NCBI GenBank assembly: GCA_021029095.1
Contig: JAJOHG010000002.1
Coordinates: 496,001-560,000 of the forward strand
From: Phellopilus nigrolimitatus
Lineage: Eukaryota > Basidiomycota > Agaricomycetes > Hymenochaetales > Hymenochaetaceae
Direction: 5' to 3'
Length of the DNA: 64,000 bases
Part shown: in pieces, positions 47,630 to 58,094 of the stretch
Layout of the letters: the number at the start of each line of letters is the position of its first letter
How positions within the stretch are numbered: the stretch's first letter is position 1
The notes under the pieces: generated by a model
Databases searched by the model: none
What the model saw: only the letters and a program-made list of their open reading frames with translations
Told to the model about the DNA's origin: nothing
Translations under genes and position numbers: made by a program

Positions 47630-48941
47630 ATGTCCCTGTCAGCATCCACATCATCAAAAAAGCGAAAACATGCTGAAGTCAACGAGAATGCTTCGGGCAC
47701 GTCGTCGCACAAAAAAGCAAAAAAGGACAGCAAGGACAAGAAGAAAAGCACGAGCAAGACGGACCGCCAATTCCAGGTCGTGAACGCATCTATTGCGGTG
47801 TCTATTCCACCCAGGTTTGCCATGGAGCCCATGACTGGGGCGAAGGAGATGTTGGACTCGCTGATAATGCGGTACGTATATTTGTCTTCGCAGTTTTAAA
47901 CATTTTCTTACGCAGCGCTCGTAGTCATGTTCCAGCACTTGGAGGCGTTATGCTATCCCATTCGAATGCGCGTTTTCTTTCTCAGGCAGCTGTCATAAGG
48001 AACGAGTGCCCATTCTCGAATTGCTCTGTTGGGTTTGACGCGACGGTCTGGAGTCCACGTATCGGCATGAAACTTAGTGCGTATTGTACCTTACTATTTT
48101 GAAGGTGCAAACTGATGAATTATTTCCTTCGCAGAGGGGAAGATAAATCTGTGCTCCCCAGATCATATATCTCTCCTAGTACATCGAACATTCAATGTGT
48201 CCATCCCGAGACACCATATCCCAATCGATCACTGGGAATTTGAATATGGCGCGCTTGAGAATGATCCGGAGTTTGGACCGAATGCACCCGGTCAAGATGA
48301 GACGGAAGAAAATGTGGAAGACACAATGGAAGCCGAAGGGAAAGTTTCTGGTAACGCAGGAGCTGAGGAAACTGAGGAGACAATTGGCGTTTGGGTACAC
48401 AAAATCACCGGTGATAGGCTAGGCGGAGACGAAGGCCAGCTTGATTTCACAATCATCGAGTGCGTTCGTCTTTCGTAATCATAACTGCTCAATACTGATG
48501 TATCAGTTATGTGACGCTAGCCTTACTGTTGCCAATCAGATGCTGTCACTGGTTGGGTCGATACAACCTGATCCTTTCTCCCCGGAGCACGTACCTAAGC
48601 CTGCAGTGGCTAAAAACTCAGAAACGGACGAAGAACCTGACGACGGAAACGAGGAAGTTGCTCCGATGCAATATCCTGACCAGCTTGACTCCGAGAGTGA
48701 TGAAGAGGATCCCTTCAGCAACCTAGCGCGAGCAGCGAAAGATGCAGATGAACGAGAGGCCGCCGAGAAGGAGCAGAAGGCTCGAGATAAAGAAGAAAAA
48801 AAGAGAAAAAAGAAGGAGAAAAAGGAAAAGAAAGAGAAAAGAAAGAGGGAGAAAGAGCTGGCAGGGGTGAAGGAGGAGGAGTTGACACCGAAGGAGAAAC
48901 CGTCGAAGAAGAAGCGAAAAAAAGGTTTACAGGAGGATTAG
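47630..48941 (+). CDS. RPA43: RNA polymerase I subunit RPA43
   Basis: Stalk subunit of RNA polymerase I, pairing with RPA14 and contacting Rrn3, in the nucleolus. The start MSLSASTSSKKRKHAEVNEN opens a Lys-rich nuclear head. The conserved core follows: DRQFQVVNASIAVSIPPRFA, GAKEMLDSLIMR, HVPALGGVMLSHSNARFLSQ, CSVGFDATVWSPRIGMKLKG, then the OB-fold part KINLCSPDHISLLVHRTFNV, RHHIPIDHWEFEYGALENDP, VWVHKITGDRLGGDEGQLDF and LTVANQMLSLVGSIQPDPFS. The tail is acidic then strongly basic (KKRKKKEKKEKKEKRKREKE), ending KKRKKGLQED. Three introns join in frame; the third uses an acceptor at gacgctag rather than the nearer tatcag. An upstream frame extension to 47474 is open, but the Met at 47630 fits the family. 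Confidence 0.9.
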
Positions 48942-50411
48942 TCTTCCAGCATTCGTTTTCTCTTCGTCACCAGTTGCTTTCATGGGATCTTGCTTTCGTC
49001 GCATTGTGATTTTGTACGTTCTACTAATTTATATTTTGCATCCTCCAAACCATTGTCTTCCGGAACAAAGCAATGGTTCTGGGTTCCGACGTCTTGGCAT
49101 TCATATGGGATGTCGCTCACTCCTGTGGAAAGACAGGACACTCGACTAAAAGGCCCTCGTGTGTTCTCACTCCGCGATGATTCCTGTCTTCAAAACAGGG
49201 GCTTGACTATACTTTTCTTTCAGAATCAATGGATGTGTATCTCGGAAAAATAGGACACAAAGGAGGGTCGTGGATTTGTGGATTTAAGAACGTCAAGGAA
49301 AGAAAACCTTAGTCATTTCGTCAGTGGAACGATTTCCAAATAATCGCAGCCGATCCATGCCTACACACGAGAAACAATCATCATCTTGATATCAAAAAAG
49401 CCGGCCAATATCGACGTCTCGACAATTTGCTTAGAGCTTTGAGTCGGACAAAACCCAGATGCACAATGCAAATTACAGACGTTGCAGGCACATAATACTG
49501 AACGGTCTGCAAGTGTCCTGGCCAAGAGGGGCACAAGCGCACCACAACAGGCTGAAGCTGACGAACTAGCCGATTGAGCCAGACTGAGGCGAGGCAGAAG
49601 GAAGCTTCCGTACAGACTTATCACCGTCGGGAACATGGGGCTGAGCACAATGTCGATGAATGAGATGGCGATGGCAGATGGCCTAAGGCGGTCATGAACG
49701 ACTCGGAACTATATTTTGTAGCTCTAGTTGCAAACACGAAGATGATGCGACGTACCCAAGTCTGAGGCTGAGTTCGGTAAGGGCTCGCTGCATATAGTCA
49801 CAATTGGAACGATAAAATCCATATGAGCACAAAGGATTGCAGTACATGTACATTGAATCTAATTTGTAATTTGGGAGTGCGTCACGGTGTTGACTTCCAA
49901 AGAGAAACTGCTTGAGGAAGTAGAAGCATGGCTTCCCGCAGGCAATTGATGCGTAAAGTATACTATTTTGACCACCATATTGAGTAGGAGGCTTGAAGCG
50001 TACTGTACTGTCTACACGTCTACACGGACCAAGGACGGGTTAGGGCGGATGATGAGCCGGCGAGAGTGATTAGGGCAGTACGCTGGCCTTACTATGATTG
50101 AATAATAGGTGGAAGTATATTCTATTAAGATCCTATCAGGGCCTTTCTGATTGCACAAGGTAGGTTTCTAACTTACTGCTGTAAACCGATCTAACTGCGT
50201 AAATTATGACTGTGGCTCGGGGGTGACCAAAGTGTGACATACGCGTCAAATTGATTGCCGTCCGACCTCTCGAGTGCCAACAAACGTCAACCACGTCGGT
50301 AAGGTTCGCGAGCTTTATGCGCAATCTCTCCGCATAAGAGAAGAAACTAGCCAATTAAGCTTCAAATCAGCCTGCGTTGGATAGCGAACCTCGAGATATT
50401 GTCAGGCTGAG
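48942..50411. other. intergenic region
   Basis: This 1.5 kb lies between two plus-strand genes. One 95-codon minus frame (49361-49648) has a weakly signal-like head (MLSPMFPTVISLYGSFLLPR) and eight or nine cysteines, but no splice partners or family; I leave it uncalled. The last few hundred bases are the TFB4 promoter side. Confidence 0.35.
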
Positions 50412-52057
50412 ATGGAACCCTCATCTCACATGTCGGTCATCTTGGATCTCTCTCCCACTCAATGGCACCTCTCGTCGCTCCCTAAAAACACTTTCCCATT
50501 ATCTTTCCGTTCATTCCTCTCTCAGACCCTCGCGCTTCTGAACTCGCACCTAGCCTTGAAGCACGAGAACACACTTGCGGTGTACGGGGCGCTTCCTGGA
50601 AAGAGGTATGCAACACTGCGCCCCTTGCTTCTTAATTTGCAGATCTGATATGTAGCCGAAACTGTCTAGTGTATTGCTGTACTCTTCGACGGAGGATAAG
50701 ACGGAAGCTGTGGATGATGGTCTGGCTGATGCGAACACGTACCTTCCGTTCAAGGTCGTCGACACCGCGGTTACGAGCAGGATTGGCGAAGAGCTGGATG
50801 CGTTGTCGGAAATAGAAGAAGAAGGTACGCCCTGATACACCGTGAACGGATGCTTCGTTTCGTTCACTAATGTTGAGGGAAAGCTCCTTGCCAACTTGTC
50901 GGGGCGTTGACAAAGGCTCTATGCTGTATGTCCCATTAGTCCCTCTGTCGGCAATATGCTAATGCCATACAGATATCAATCGTCTTATAAATCCAAGCGC
51001 TGCATCTGTGAATACGGATGCGCAAGCCTCCCCTCCAGAGCCGCGCATTGTTGTCTTATCCGTGTCGCCCGATTTCTCGACCTCGTACATCCCACTCATG
51101 AACTCCATTTTCTCTGCTCAAAAGCTCGTGAGCATACTTCCTATTTATCCTCACGATCTAAGCGACTCAGAATGTTTGGCTGATTTTCATGTGCTGGCAG
51201 AAAGTCACGATTGACGTCTGCAAGATATACGGTCCCGATGCAGTGTTTCTGCAACAGGCCGCACATCTGACTGGCGGGTCTTATATCTACCTCGAGCGAC
51301 GCGATGCGCTGCTTCAGCACCTCATCGTATGTCCTGGTTTATATTTAAACTCAACTGGAGGTCCTATCGATTTTCGTGTGTTTATTTGCAAATCCAGATG
51401 ACGTTTCTGCCCCCACCGTCGATGCGCCGCGTCCTGGCCGTCCCAACACAAGATAAGATCGACTTCCGAGCAGCATGCTTCTGCCATAAAACTATTGTCG
51501 ATGTCGGCTTTGTTTGCTCTGTCTGTCTGTCCAGTAAGTGACACGACTCAAAGCGAGACGATCGAGAATAGCGACTCACGTTATCTATTAATTTGTAGTT
51601 TTCTGTCAGCCCGTGCCTGTGTGCTCAACTTGTCGGTACGTTATTTTTCTTTATCGCCCAGTCTTGTGTATCGACCTTCCTTTTCTATGTATCTCCCTTT
51701 ATATATCGTTGCAACTGATACGCCGCCGAATCTCATTCGTCGCCGTAAACACCCGAATTTTGATTGTTATCCTTTCCCCACACTTCATTTACAAAATCTA
51801 ATCATATGCAATCTAGCACCAAGTTCCCGATCAAAAGTCTACAGCGGCTGAACGCGTCACGGCCTACACCTCCTCCCAGCGCACGCGCAACATCTGCAGC
51901 TGCGCCGGGCGCAAGTACACTTAGGTCGGGTTTGTCGTCTAGTATGGGATCAGTTGGCCTCGGCCTTAGCCTTCCTTCGTCGAACAGCATTCGTGTCAAC
52001 GGTACCGCGAGCCCAAACGCGAATCAGAGTATGAATGGATCCGGGACGGGGCATTGA
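50412..52057 (+). CDS. TFB4: TFIIH subunit TFB4 (p34/GTF2H3)
   Basis: Core TFIIH subunit for transcription initiation and nucleotide excision repair. The start MEPSSHMSVILDLSPTQWHL opens the VWA-like domain, which continues LSQTLALLNSHLALKHENTL, AVYGALPGKSVLLYSSTEDK, CQLVGALTKALCYINRLINP, RIVVLSVSPDFSTSYIPLMN, KVTIDVCKIYGPDAVFLQQA and HLTGGSYIYLERRDALLQHL. The C-terminal zinc finger is complete: KIDFRAACFCHKTIVDVGFV, CSVCLSIFCQPVPVCSTCRT (C4 ligands), KFPIKSLQRLNASRPTPPPS. A Ser/Asn-rich tail ends MNGSGTGH. Seven or eight exons join in frame; the first intron ends at ctgtctag. The stop lies five bases from the stop of a small minus-strand ORF. Confidence 0.93.
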
Positions 52058-52061
52058 GGTT

Positions 52062-52265
52062 TTAAGCTTTCCCCGGCGGCTCAAAAGGGAACTGGATCGC
52101 GGCTCCTTCGATCGGCGAGTCTGCAAGTGGCGGAAGATCTCGGATGCGGGGAAAGAGAAGTTCGCTGAGGGCTCGGGAGAGCCAGTAAGCATTTAGCTTT
52201 CGTTCCCGTGCACAGCCAATGGTAGCGGGTTCTCGATGATCACCGTAGAAGATCATGAAGATCAT
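52062..52265 (-). CDS. possible small protein, 67 codons, unknown
   Basis: Open frame from ATG at 52265 to TAA at 52062. The translation looks protein-like (GDHREPATIGCARERKLNAY, WLSRALSELLFPRIRDLPPL, EGAAIQFPFEPPGKA), with no low-complexity bias. It starts 44 bases beyond the stop of the MTQ1-like gene on the same strand and ends five bases from the TFB4 stop on the other. It could be a separate small gene, an alternative terminal exon of the MTQ1-like gene, or chance. No family recognised. Confidence 0.35.
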   Translation of the reverse strand: MIFMIFYGDHREPATIGCARERKLNAYWLSRALSELLFPRIRDLPPLADSPIEGAAIQFPFEPPGKA

Positions 52266-52308
52266 TGGTCGTCATCCGAGTGCTTGGCATCTGTAAGTGC
52301 TTATAGAG

Positions 52309-53314
52309 TCACTTCCAGGATATGACCGTACGATCTACACCCCAAGGGTCTTTCCACACCTCCGTTTTCTGTACACGGCCTTCTGTCTCCATCAGATGCT
52401 GAACGTCTGCGCCTTGATTATGGCCTACTTCGAGTGCGATCACCCCGCCTGGCTTGACAAGTGGGGGATTGCCATCATCATCGACATGTCCGACGAGACG
52501 AGCGATCGCGCGGTAGAACGTCAGCCCGCGTCCATCGCTGGGCCTAGATTTGGGGTCACCAAGAAGCGCGCGAACGTCTTCGTAGTCTTTTACCGAGGGC
52601 GAGAGCTGGTTGTATTCTGATAATGGTATATACGGTGGATTGGAAGTCAGCACGTCGAAAGACGACCAGCCCAGGCTTCTAAGATTAGGCACGAAGTTGT
52701 CTTCCAATATGTCGGCTTGCAAGACCGAGAAGTTGTTCTTATCTGCGCGGGTTTTGAGAGCGTCCGCGATGCCGGTCCTTCTTGCGTTTTCTATAGCGAG
52801 CTGGACAGCCTCGTTGCCGATATCGATACCCAGCGTCTTTATGCTCCCTGCGGGCCAGGTATGGCAAAGGAGCAGGGGGATACATCCTGAGCCCGTGCAT
52901 AAGTCTAGAAGCCTGAATGGTCTCGCTGGAGAGGGTTTAAGGAGTTTGGCTAGGCGCAGCGTCCAGTCCTCGGTCTCTGGGCGCGGAATAAGGACCGGTG
53001 CGCGTATAAGAAGGTCGAGCGGTCCGAAAGGTTGCGTCCCTGATATGAAATCAGATCCATAAAGACGGCGAGCGTGGAACGTCATGAGGCATGAATTAAG
53101 GTTAGGAGGCACTGATATAGCGAATTCTCGTAAACTCACCGAGGATATATTGGAGGGGCTCGCCTCGCAGACGCCGCTCAACCATCTTTTCCAGGGTTGA
53201 TGTGCTGGACGAAGACTCGGACATCCATTTCAGCTCCTGAGCAGCGGACGACCGACCGAGCGCGACAGAAAGCTGGGCGACGAGTTTCTGCGATAGTGCG
53301 CGCGATGCCGCCAT
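52309..53314 (-). CDS. N5-glutamine release-factor methyltransferase, MTQ1/HemK type
   Basis: SAM-dependent methyltransferase for the GGQ glutamine of release factors; two-domain HemK/PrmC members in fungi are usually mitochondrial (Mtq1). Exon 1 is the helical N-domain: MAASRALSQKLVAQLSVALG, TLEKMVERRLRGEPLQYILG. After one intron the second exon gives TQPFGPLDLLIRAPVLIPRP, ETEDWTLRLAKLLKPSPARP, FRLLDLCTGSGCIPLLL (SAM motif I, TGSG), DVLTSNPPYIP (catalytic NPPY), RALLGDPKSRPSDGRGLTFY, GVIALEVGHNQGADVQHLM and DPWGVDRTVISWK. Both hallmark motifs are intact. About 310 residues. Mitochondrial targeting is inferred from the basic, Ser-rich N-terminus only. Confidence 0.93.
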
Positions 53315-53765
53315 CTACTCGCGGGCTCGGGGCAGATGGCCGATGCTGAAGAAGGAGAGATGACGCGAAGAGCGACTCACGTCCGCTTCGCATGAAAACT
53401 TCCTGATTTGGAAGAAGGCAGCTCGCATAGTAGAAAAATACACGAGCGTCCTGCTATGGGTTTTAGAACATCGGAAAAATCGGAAAAATTGTCATTCGAG
53501 TCCAGCAATATAATTCCTGCCGCTCACCCCGGTCTTCGATGTGCTAGATAGTAGATTGGAAGAAGAAGGCGATAGAATGAGATCATGCGTCGTGGTGTTC
53601 AAAATATTGTACGGTTTATATAATCGCACGGCCGGCAGATACCAGCCGGGGGATCCAGCAGCCAAACATCTTCCTCTCGTTTGTCTTCAAACAAGTCCCT
53701 GCTCATCGTCCATAACAACGACGGCCGCAACGACCACTCCGACGTCCGCCCTTCTGCTGCCCGCC
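53315..53765. promoter_or_regulatory. divergent region upstream of MTQ1 and the ERT1-like gene
   Basis: Divergent upstream region of 451 bases. The plus-strand frame of the next gene is open back to 53541 with an in-frame ATG at 53577, so an N-terminally longer protein is possible, but that stretch looks like leader sequence. Confidence 0.4.
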
Positions 53766-55990
53766 ATGCAGAATGCATACCCGCCTCTCCGCCCCGTTGA
53801 GCCTCGGCCGCCCATCCTTCCGTCTCAGACATCCTCGGACAACTACCGTCTTCCCTCATCGTCCTCACTCCCCTCCATCGCCAGCGCTGAAGCAGGGCCT
53901 TCAAACCACGCCCCATCCGCGAACACAAAACGGCGCGTTGGCGTCGCGAATGCCAAAAAGCGTCGCGCGAATGCGATGGAAGACGGTGAGGACGGCGTGC
54001 CTCGCCAACCGACGAAGCAACGGGAAAGCCCGAAAAAGAAGAAGGCTGCTCGAGCGTGTTTTCTCTGCCAGAAGGCACATTTGACCTGCGACGATAGTGC
54101 GTATGCGTGTCCTTACGTTCGTTCTTCAAGTCCTGCCGTCCGAGCACCTCCCCGTCCCTTCTGAGCTGTCCCGCGTTCTTGTGCTGATGCTGCATATAGC
54201 CCGGCCGTGTCAGCGTTGTGTCAAGCGCGGCATGGCAGAAAAATGCACGGAGGGTCATCGGAAGAAGGCTAAATATCTCCTTGAGGAGGGCGAGCTCGGT
54301 GTGTTTGCATCATCGCCGGTTTTTGATCGCGTGAACTCAAGTGCACTTAAGCAGAGGCGTTGAAAAAGGGTAAAAGCGTCGAGCAGAGCACGCCCGAAGG
54401 TTCACAACCTCCTCTGCCTACCCAGCCTTCAGGTATGTCGGTCCGTGGTTATGCGCGCTTGTATCTCTAAAAATGGTTCTGTACCAGTGGAGCAATTTCC
54501 AACGAACGATCTCTATTTTAATCTCCCCATGGATCAAGCATACAGCTTCGGCTCTGAAGCTGCAAACCTCGAGTATTCGAGTCTCTCAGCCATCCTAGGA
54601 TTAAATAACTACAGCCCAGACCAGTCGTTTCTTACCTCAGAAACGCCTCCGTCGTCCTCGGCGGCATCGTATGGCCAAACGTTCGCCAGTGCGGGGTGGC
54701 CCGCCGAACCGCAGCAACAGCCAAATATTGCGCCGCAGGCGCTGATGGGTGGACAGCCAGTCGGGTATGAACCGAGCTATCCTGGAAGTCAGCAGCAACA
54801 GGAGAACGGGGTGCAATATGGGCAAAACGGGCAGTACGGCGGGCAGTCGCTTTACGACGGCTCCGCGTCCAATATCAGCATACAACAGAACGGACACGAG
54901 CAGCAGCACTTATCCGTCCAGCGAATGCCGTCAGAGGAGCCGTACGCGACTGAGTTGGCGTATCAGAACCAGCAGACCTTCGTGCAGCCGTCTCCGCCTA
55001 TCGCGCCGCCGATGCAGCCGCAACCCCGCATTGCCTCAACGCAGAGCGTATCGTCCATTCCTGGGAGATCTTCTAATACAACGGTTGCATCATTCGTGTC
55101 GCCCCCGGCGAGCAACTCACCGATGTCATCGGCTTCCCAAACGGACAGCGGAAGTACGCCGATAATACCGCAGGGGCATGCAACGCAAAATGTCTACATG
55201 ACAGTGAAAAAGCCGTATAGCTATATTGAGAGCTATGATTTCTTGATGAAGTTTTTGTATAAGCGGTATGCTACTACCTTCGCTATTCTATGGCGAAATA
55301 TGCTAATTGAACGAACTCAGATTTAACAAAAACGACATACTACGAGTCATACGCGCCCTTGCCATCTATCGACCAGTCCATGATTGCTCTACAAACACCT
55401 ATGTCGGAAGAGGATTTCATATTCATGGAAAAATGCTTACGCCGATCATTGATTGTATGCAGATCTCTTCTCTTTCCCTCCTTTCCCTTCTCGTGTCTAA
55501 TTCATATTTTAGGAACTGGAGAAGTTGATATCCTATAGCGGAACGCCGACGGTTGTTTGGCGCCGGACAGGAGAGATCTGTCTCGTCGGCGTCGAATTTT
55601 GTCTTCTGACAGAATGGAAGAAGGAAGATCCTTGTAACAGGTCGTAAATATATTTACGAGGTGCGTTCAGTCTCTTCTCTCTTAATATATTTTCTGACAC
55701 CGCTTTTTATGGCATATAGCTGTTCGAGAGCCAATCGGTTATTGAGTATTGGGAAAAGTTCGCCTCGCACGCATTCGAGAACACGACACAGTCGGTCTTC
55801 TCGCACTGTGTCCTTCTCAAGCCGTCCGGAGAGCCAATCCCTTGCACGTTTTGCTTCTCCATTCGCAGAGATATCTTTGATCTTCCCAGTGTTGTCATCG
55901 GTGTGTTTTTGTCTTTCTTCTGCGCACAGTCCTGAGATATCTAATTAACGTGCTGCGGCGATCACAGGACAATGGCTGCCGTTGATGTAG
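53766..55990 (+). CDS. zinc-cluster transcription factor, ERT1/AcuK-like
   Basis: Regulator of the Zn2Cys6 plus PAS type that in other fungi controls gluconeogenesis and the switch to non-fermentable carbon. The start [20 protein letters not shown] leads to a basic region ([20 protein letters not shown]) and the zinc cluster [16 protein letters not shown] joined to [15 protein letters not shown], then [19 protein letters not shown] long Gln/Ser/Pro-rich middle follows. The PAS-like C-terminal half reads [109 protein letters not shown] and [20 protein letters not shown]. The end is GQWLPLM, stop at 55990. All six cysteines are present. Seven or eight exons. Confidence 0.91.
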
Positions 55991-56473
55991 TGTACGTTCG
56001 ACTTTAAAAAATGACTATCCTAATATCGGAATTTTGCGACTGCTTTGCTTGTCCTCTTCCTCTCGAGGTAGAGGCCATTTGTAACATCAAGTAATTCACT
56101 CTTCCCTGCATTTGTATTCGCTTTCTTTTCCCTTCTTCACTTCCCCTTCTGTTAACTTCGTATTTTCGCTGGCTCGATGAACTTTGCATTATTATTTTTC
56201 TCAGACGGAAGGACTCGATTATCTTTTCAGTGGTGACAAAAGAAAGAGAAAACCGAATAAATATGGATATGCACTGAAGTCTACAATGCGATCCAACGTC
56301 GCTGGCGGAGGAACGAATGGTAACACGGGCAGATGTCGAAAAGAAAGTCCGATAGAAGGGCAATAGACATAAAGCAAGAAGAGAACGGTATTCAAATTTA
56401 CCAGGGCCACCCAAACGGCTCGCTACCCCTCAACGTCTCTAAAGCTCGCAGAGCTCCCTCCGCAAGTATACGA
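55991..56473. other. convergent intergenic spacer
   Basis: Spacer between the 3' ends of the ERT1-like gene (+) and the PRA1 gene (-). Short frames on both strands are not protein-like. Nothing else is seen. Confidence 0.4.
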
Positions 56474-57311
56474 TTACACGCCGTTCCCGGCCTCGACACT
56501 CGAATATTCGCTCTCGATGCCCGGCTCCATGAAGCACGCGTGGAAGAGGATGACGAAGGACGACGCGCCGACGAGCCAGAAGAACGTGCCGAGCGGAGAG
56601 GACCACAGGAGGACCGGGAGCCCGATGACGAACAGGCCAATGTACAGCGTCTTCTGCGTTATGGTGTGCTGGCCGAGCTGTATCGGCTCAGTCGCTGAAG
56701 GGAGAAGAGCGTGAACGCGCAGAATTAGCTGGTGCCAAATCTTCTGTATCGAAAAAAACGGAGTTATGAAGGCACGCACCGAATCTATTGATTACTGTGA
56801 AGCCTCCGATGAGGAAGCCGAGGGAGATGAGCAGGAGTGGGTTGGTGATACTGGGTGCGGGTCATGCGGTCAGTCTTCATACGAAAACGTGAAAAGAAAG
56901 GGTGAGGTGGCGTACAGGGCGTAGACAGCCAGAACGGCGAAGATGACACCGTAGTTGCCTGTGCGAGCATAGCATTCTTAGCACAAAACGCAAGGACTTC
57001 AACAGGGACGCTGCTCACCGGAGAAGTAACGTGTGTTATACGTGATTCTCTGCGAAGTAGGCTTCAGGCCTGTCGTTCGAAAGAGGGGAGGAACGGGGCG
57101 CTCACCGAAGTCACCTGGCTCATGTCCACCGGCCGCGACAGCCGGTGGTGGTCGAAGAACTCCGTCGGGGGGCGCAGCGCGCTCAGCCGCGTTTCCTGTC
57201 GCACAGACATCAAGAGCCGAATGAGCATTGCGCGTCCACTTTGATGTAGTCCGAGTCTGGGCTCACTCTGAACGACTTGAGGGCATCGGTGACGCGCAAG
57301 ACGTGTTCCAT
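56474..57311 (-). CDS. PRA1-family Rab/prenyl acceptor (Yip3-like)
   Basis: Four-helix membrane protein of Golgi and ER that helps prenylated Rab GTPases onto membranes. From the ATG at 57311: MEHVLRVTDALKSFR, then ETRLSALRPPTEFFDHHRLS, RPVDMSQVTSRITYNTRYFS (conserved PRA1 signature), GNYGVIFAVLAVYAL, ITNPLLLISLGFLIGGFTVI, EPIQLGQHTITQKTLYIGLF, VIGLPVLLWSSPLGTFFWLV, GASSFVILFHACFMEPGIES. It ends YSSVEAGNGV. Six exons; the junctions give the usual family order and length of about 175 residues. Divergent from CDC26. Confidence 0.92.
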
Positions 57312-57565
57312 GTTGAATGCGGAGGACGTTCAAGTGTTTTACAAAGATAAAAGGACGGCGTGTATGTTGTATGGACGAGGGTAGAGCGTGAGTACTGAAG
57401 CCTGGGCTGACCCGCTTTCGGCTGCGACTGCGCTTTGCGCGTCTTCTACGAGCCTCCACGTCACCGACGCGTCTCGAGCAACACTTCAGCGTAGTACAGC
57501 TTGTCTCATCCTCATTTCACCCCGTTCCACTCATTTGACAGTCATTCACTAAGGAAACCGTAACC
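57312..57565. promoter_or_regulatory. shared divergent promoter region
   Basis: These 254 bases lie between the starts of the PRA1 gene (-) and CDC26 (+). The CDC26 side is C/T-rich, like other fungal leaders. No TATA box is seen. Confidence 0.4.
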
Positions 57566-57787
57566 ATGATCCGCCGCCAGCCGACACTCATCGCGCTGAA
57601 CGACACGGACGTGCAGCAGGCCAGGACCCTGCTGGAAACGATCAGAGCGGCGAAGCAGGCGCACCTTTCGGCGAACCAGTTTCAGGTTCAGGCGTCGACG
57701 AACAGTGTTTCCAATTCACCTTCAGCTGCAAACGCGCAGACGCCGGCGAAGCCCTTGACAAAGGAAGAGAGGTTGGGCCTGCGATGA
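57566..57787 (+). CDS. CDC26: anaphase-promoting complex subunit CDC26-like
   Basis: Small APC/C subunit that stabilises the TPR protein APC6/Cdc16. The whole gene is one exon of 73 codons. The N-terminus MIRRQPTLIALNDTDVQQAR matches the family pattern (Met-hydrophobic-Arg-Arg-x-Pro-Thr-x-Ile/Leu-x-Leu, then Asp), the segment known to insert into the APC6 TPR groove. A helix (ARTLLETIRAAKQAHL) and a Ser/Ala-rich linker follow, and a fungal-type end KPLTKEERLGLR. The identification rests on this short motif and the length, so I hold it slightly below certain. Confidence 0.82.
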   Translation: MIRRQPTLIALNDTDVQQARTLLETIRAAKQAHLSANQFQVQASTNSVSNSPSAANAQTPAKPLTKEERLGLR

Positions 57788-58094
57788 AGGGCCTCGTTGG
57801 ATGATTGTGTGTATGATTCATTGGTCAGGCAGGGGTGTATGTAGGATTACTGGCTCTGAGATTATGGTATGAGCCTTTGTTTTCGACCTTCGAGATTGGG
57901 GTCTTCACATATGGAAAACAGTCGACAGATTACATTTGACAGCGATTGTGGTATTTACAAAAACAGTTGGAACATTGAAGTGAGTAGAAAGATGGCTACG
58001 CGTATGCGTATGTGCAATGGTCAGATAGCGATTGAAGAAAGCAATGTCAATACATTCAAGATTGAAAGTCTAGAGAGATCACGGGCCGCACTCC
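57788..58094. other. convergent intergenic spacer
   Basis: Spacer between the 3' ends of CDC26 (+) and PEX5 (-). No feature seen. Confidence 0.4.

Noticed and set aside
49361..49648. Cysteine-rich 95-codon minus ORF, possibly a small secreted protein or a relic of an FAD-linked oxidase
   Set aside because: The signal-like head is weak, the resemblance to FAD oxidase N-termini is too vague, and no following exon was found.
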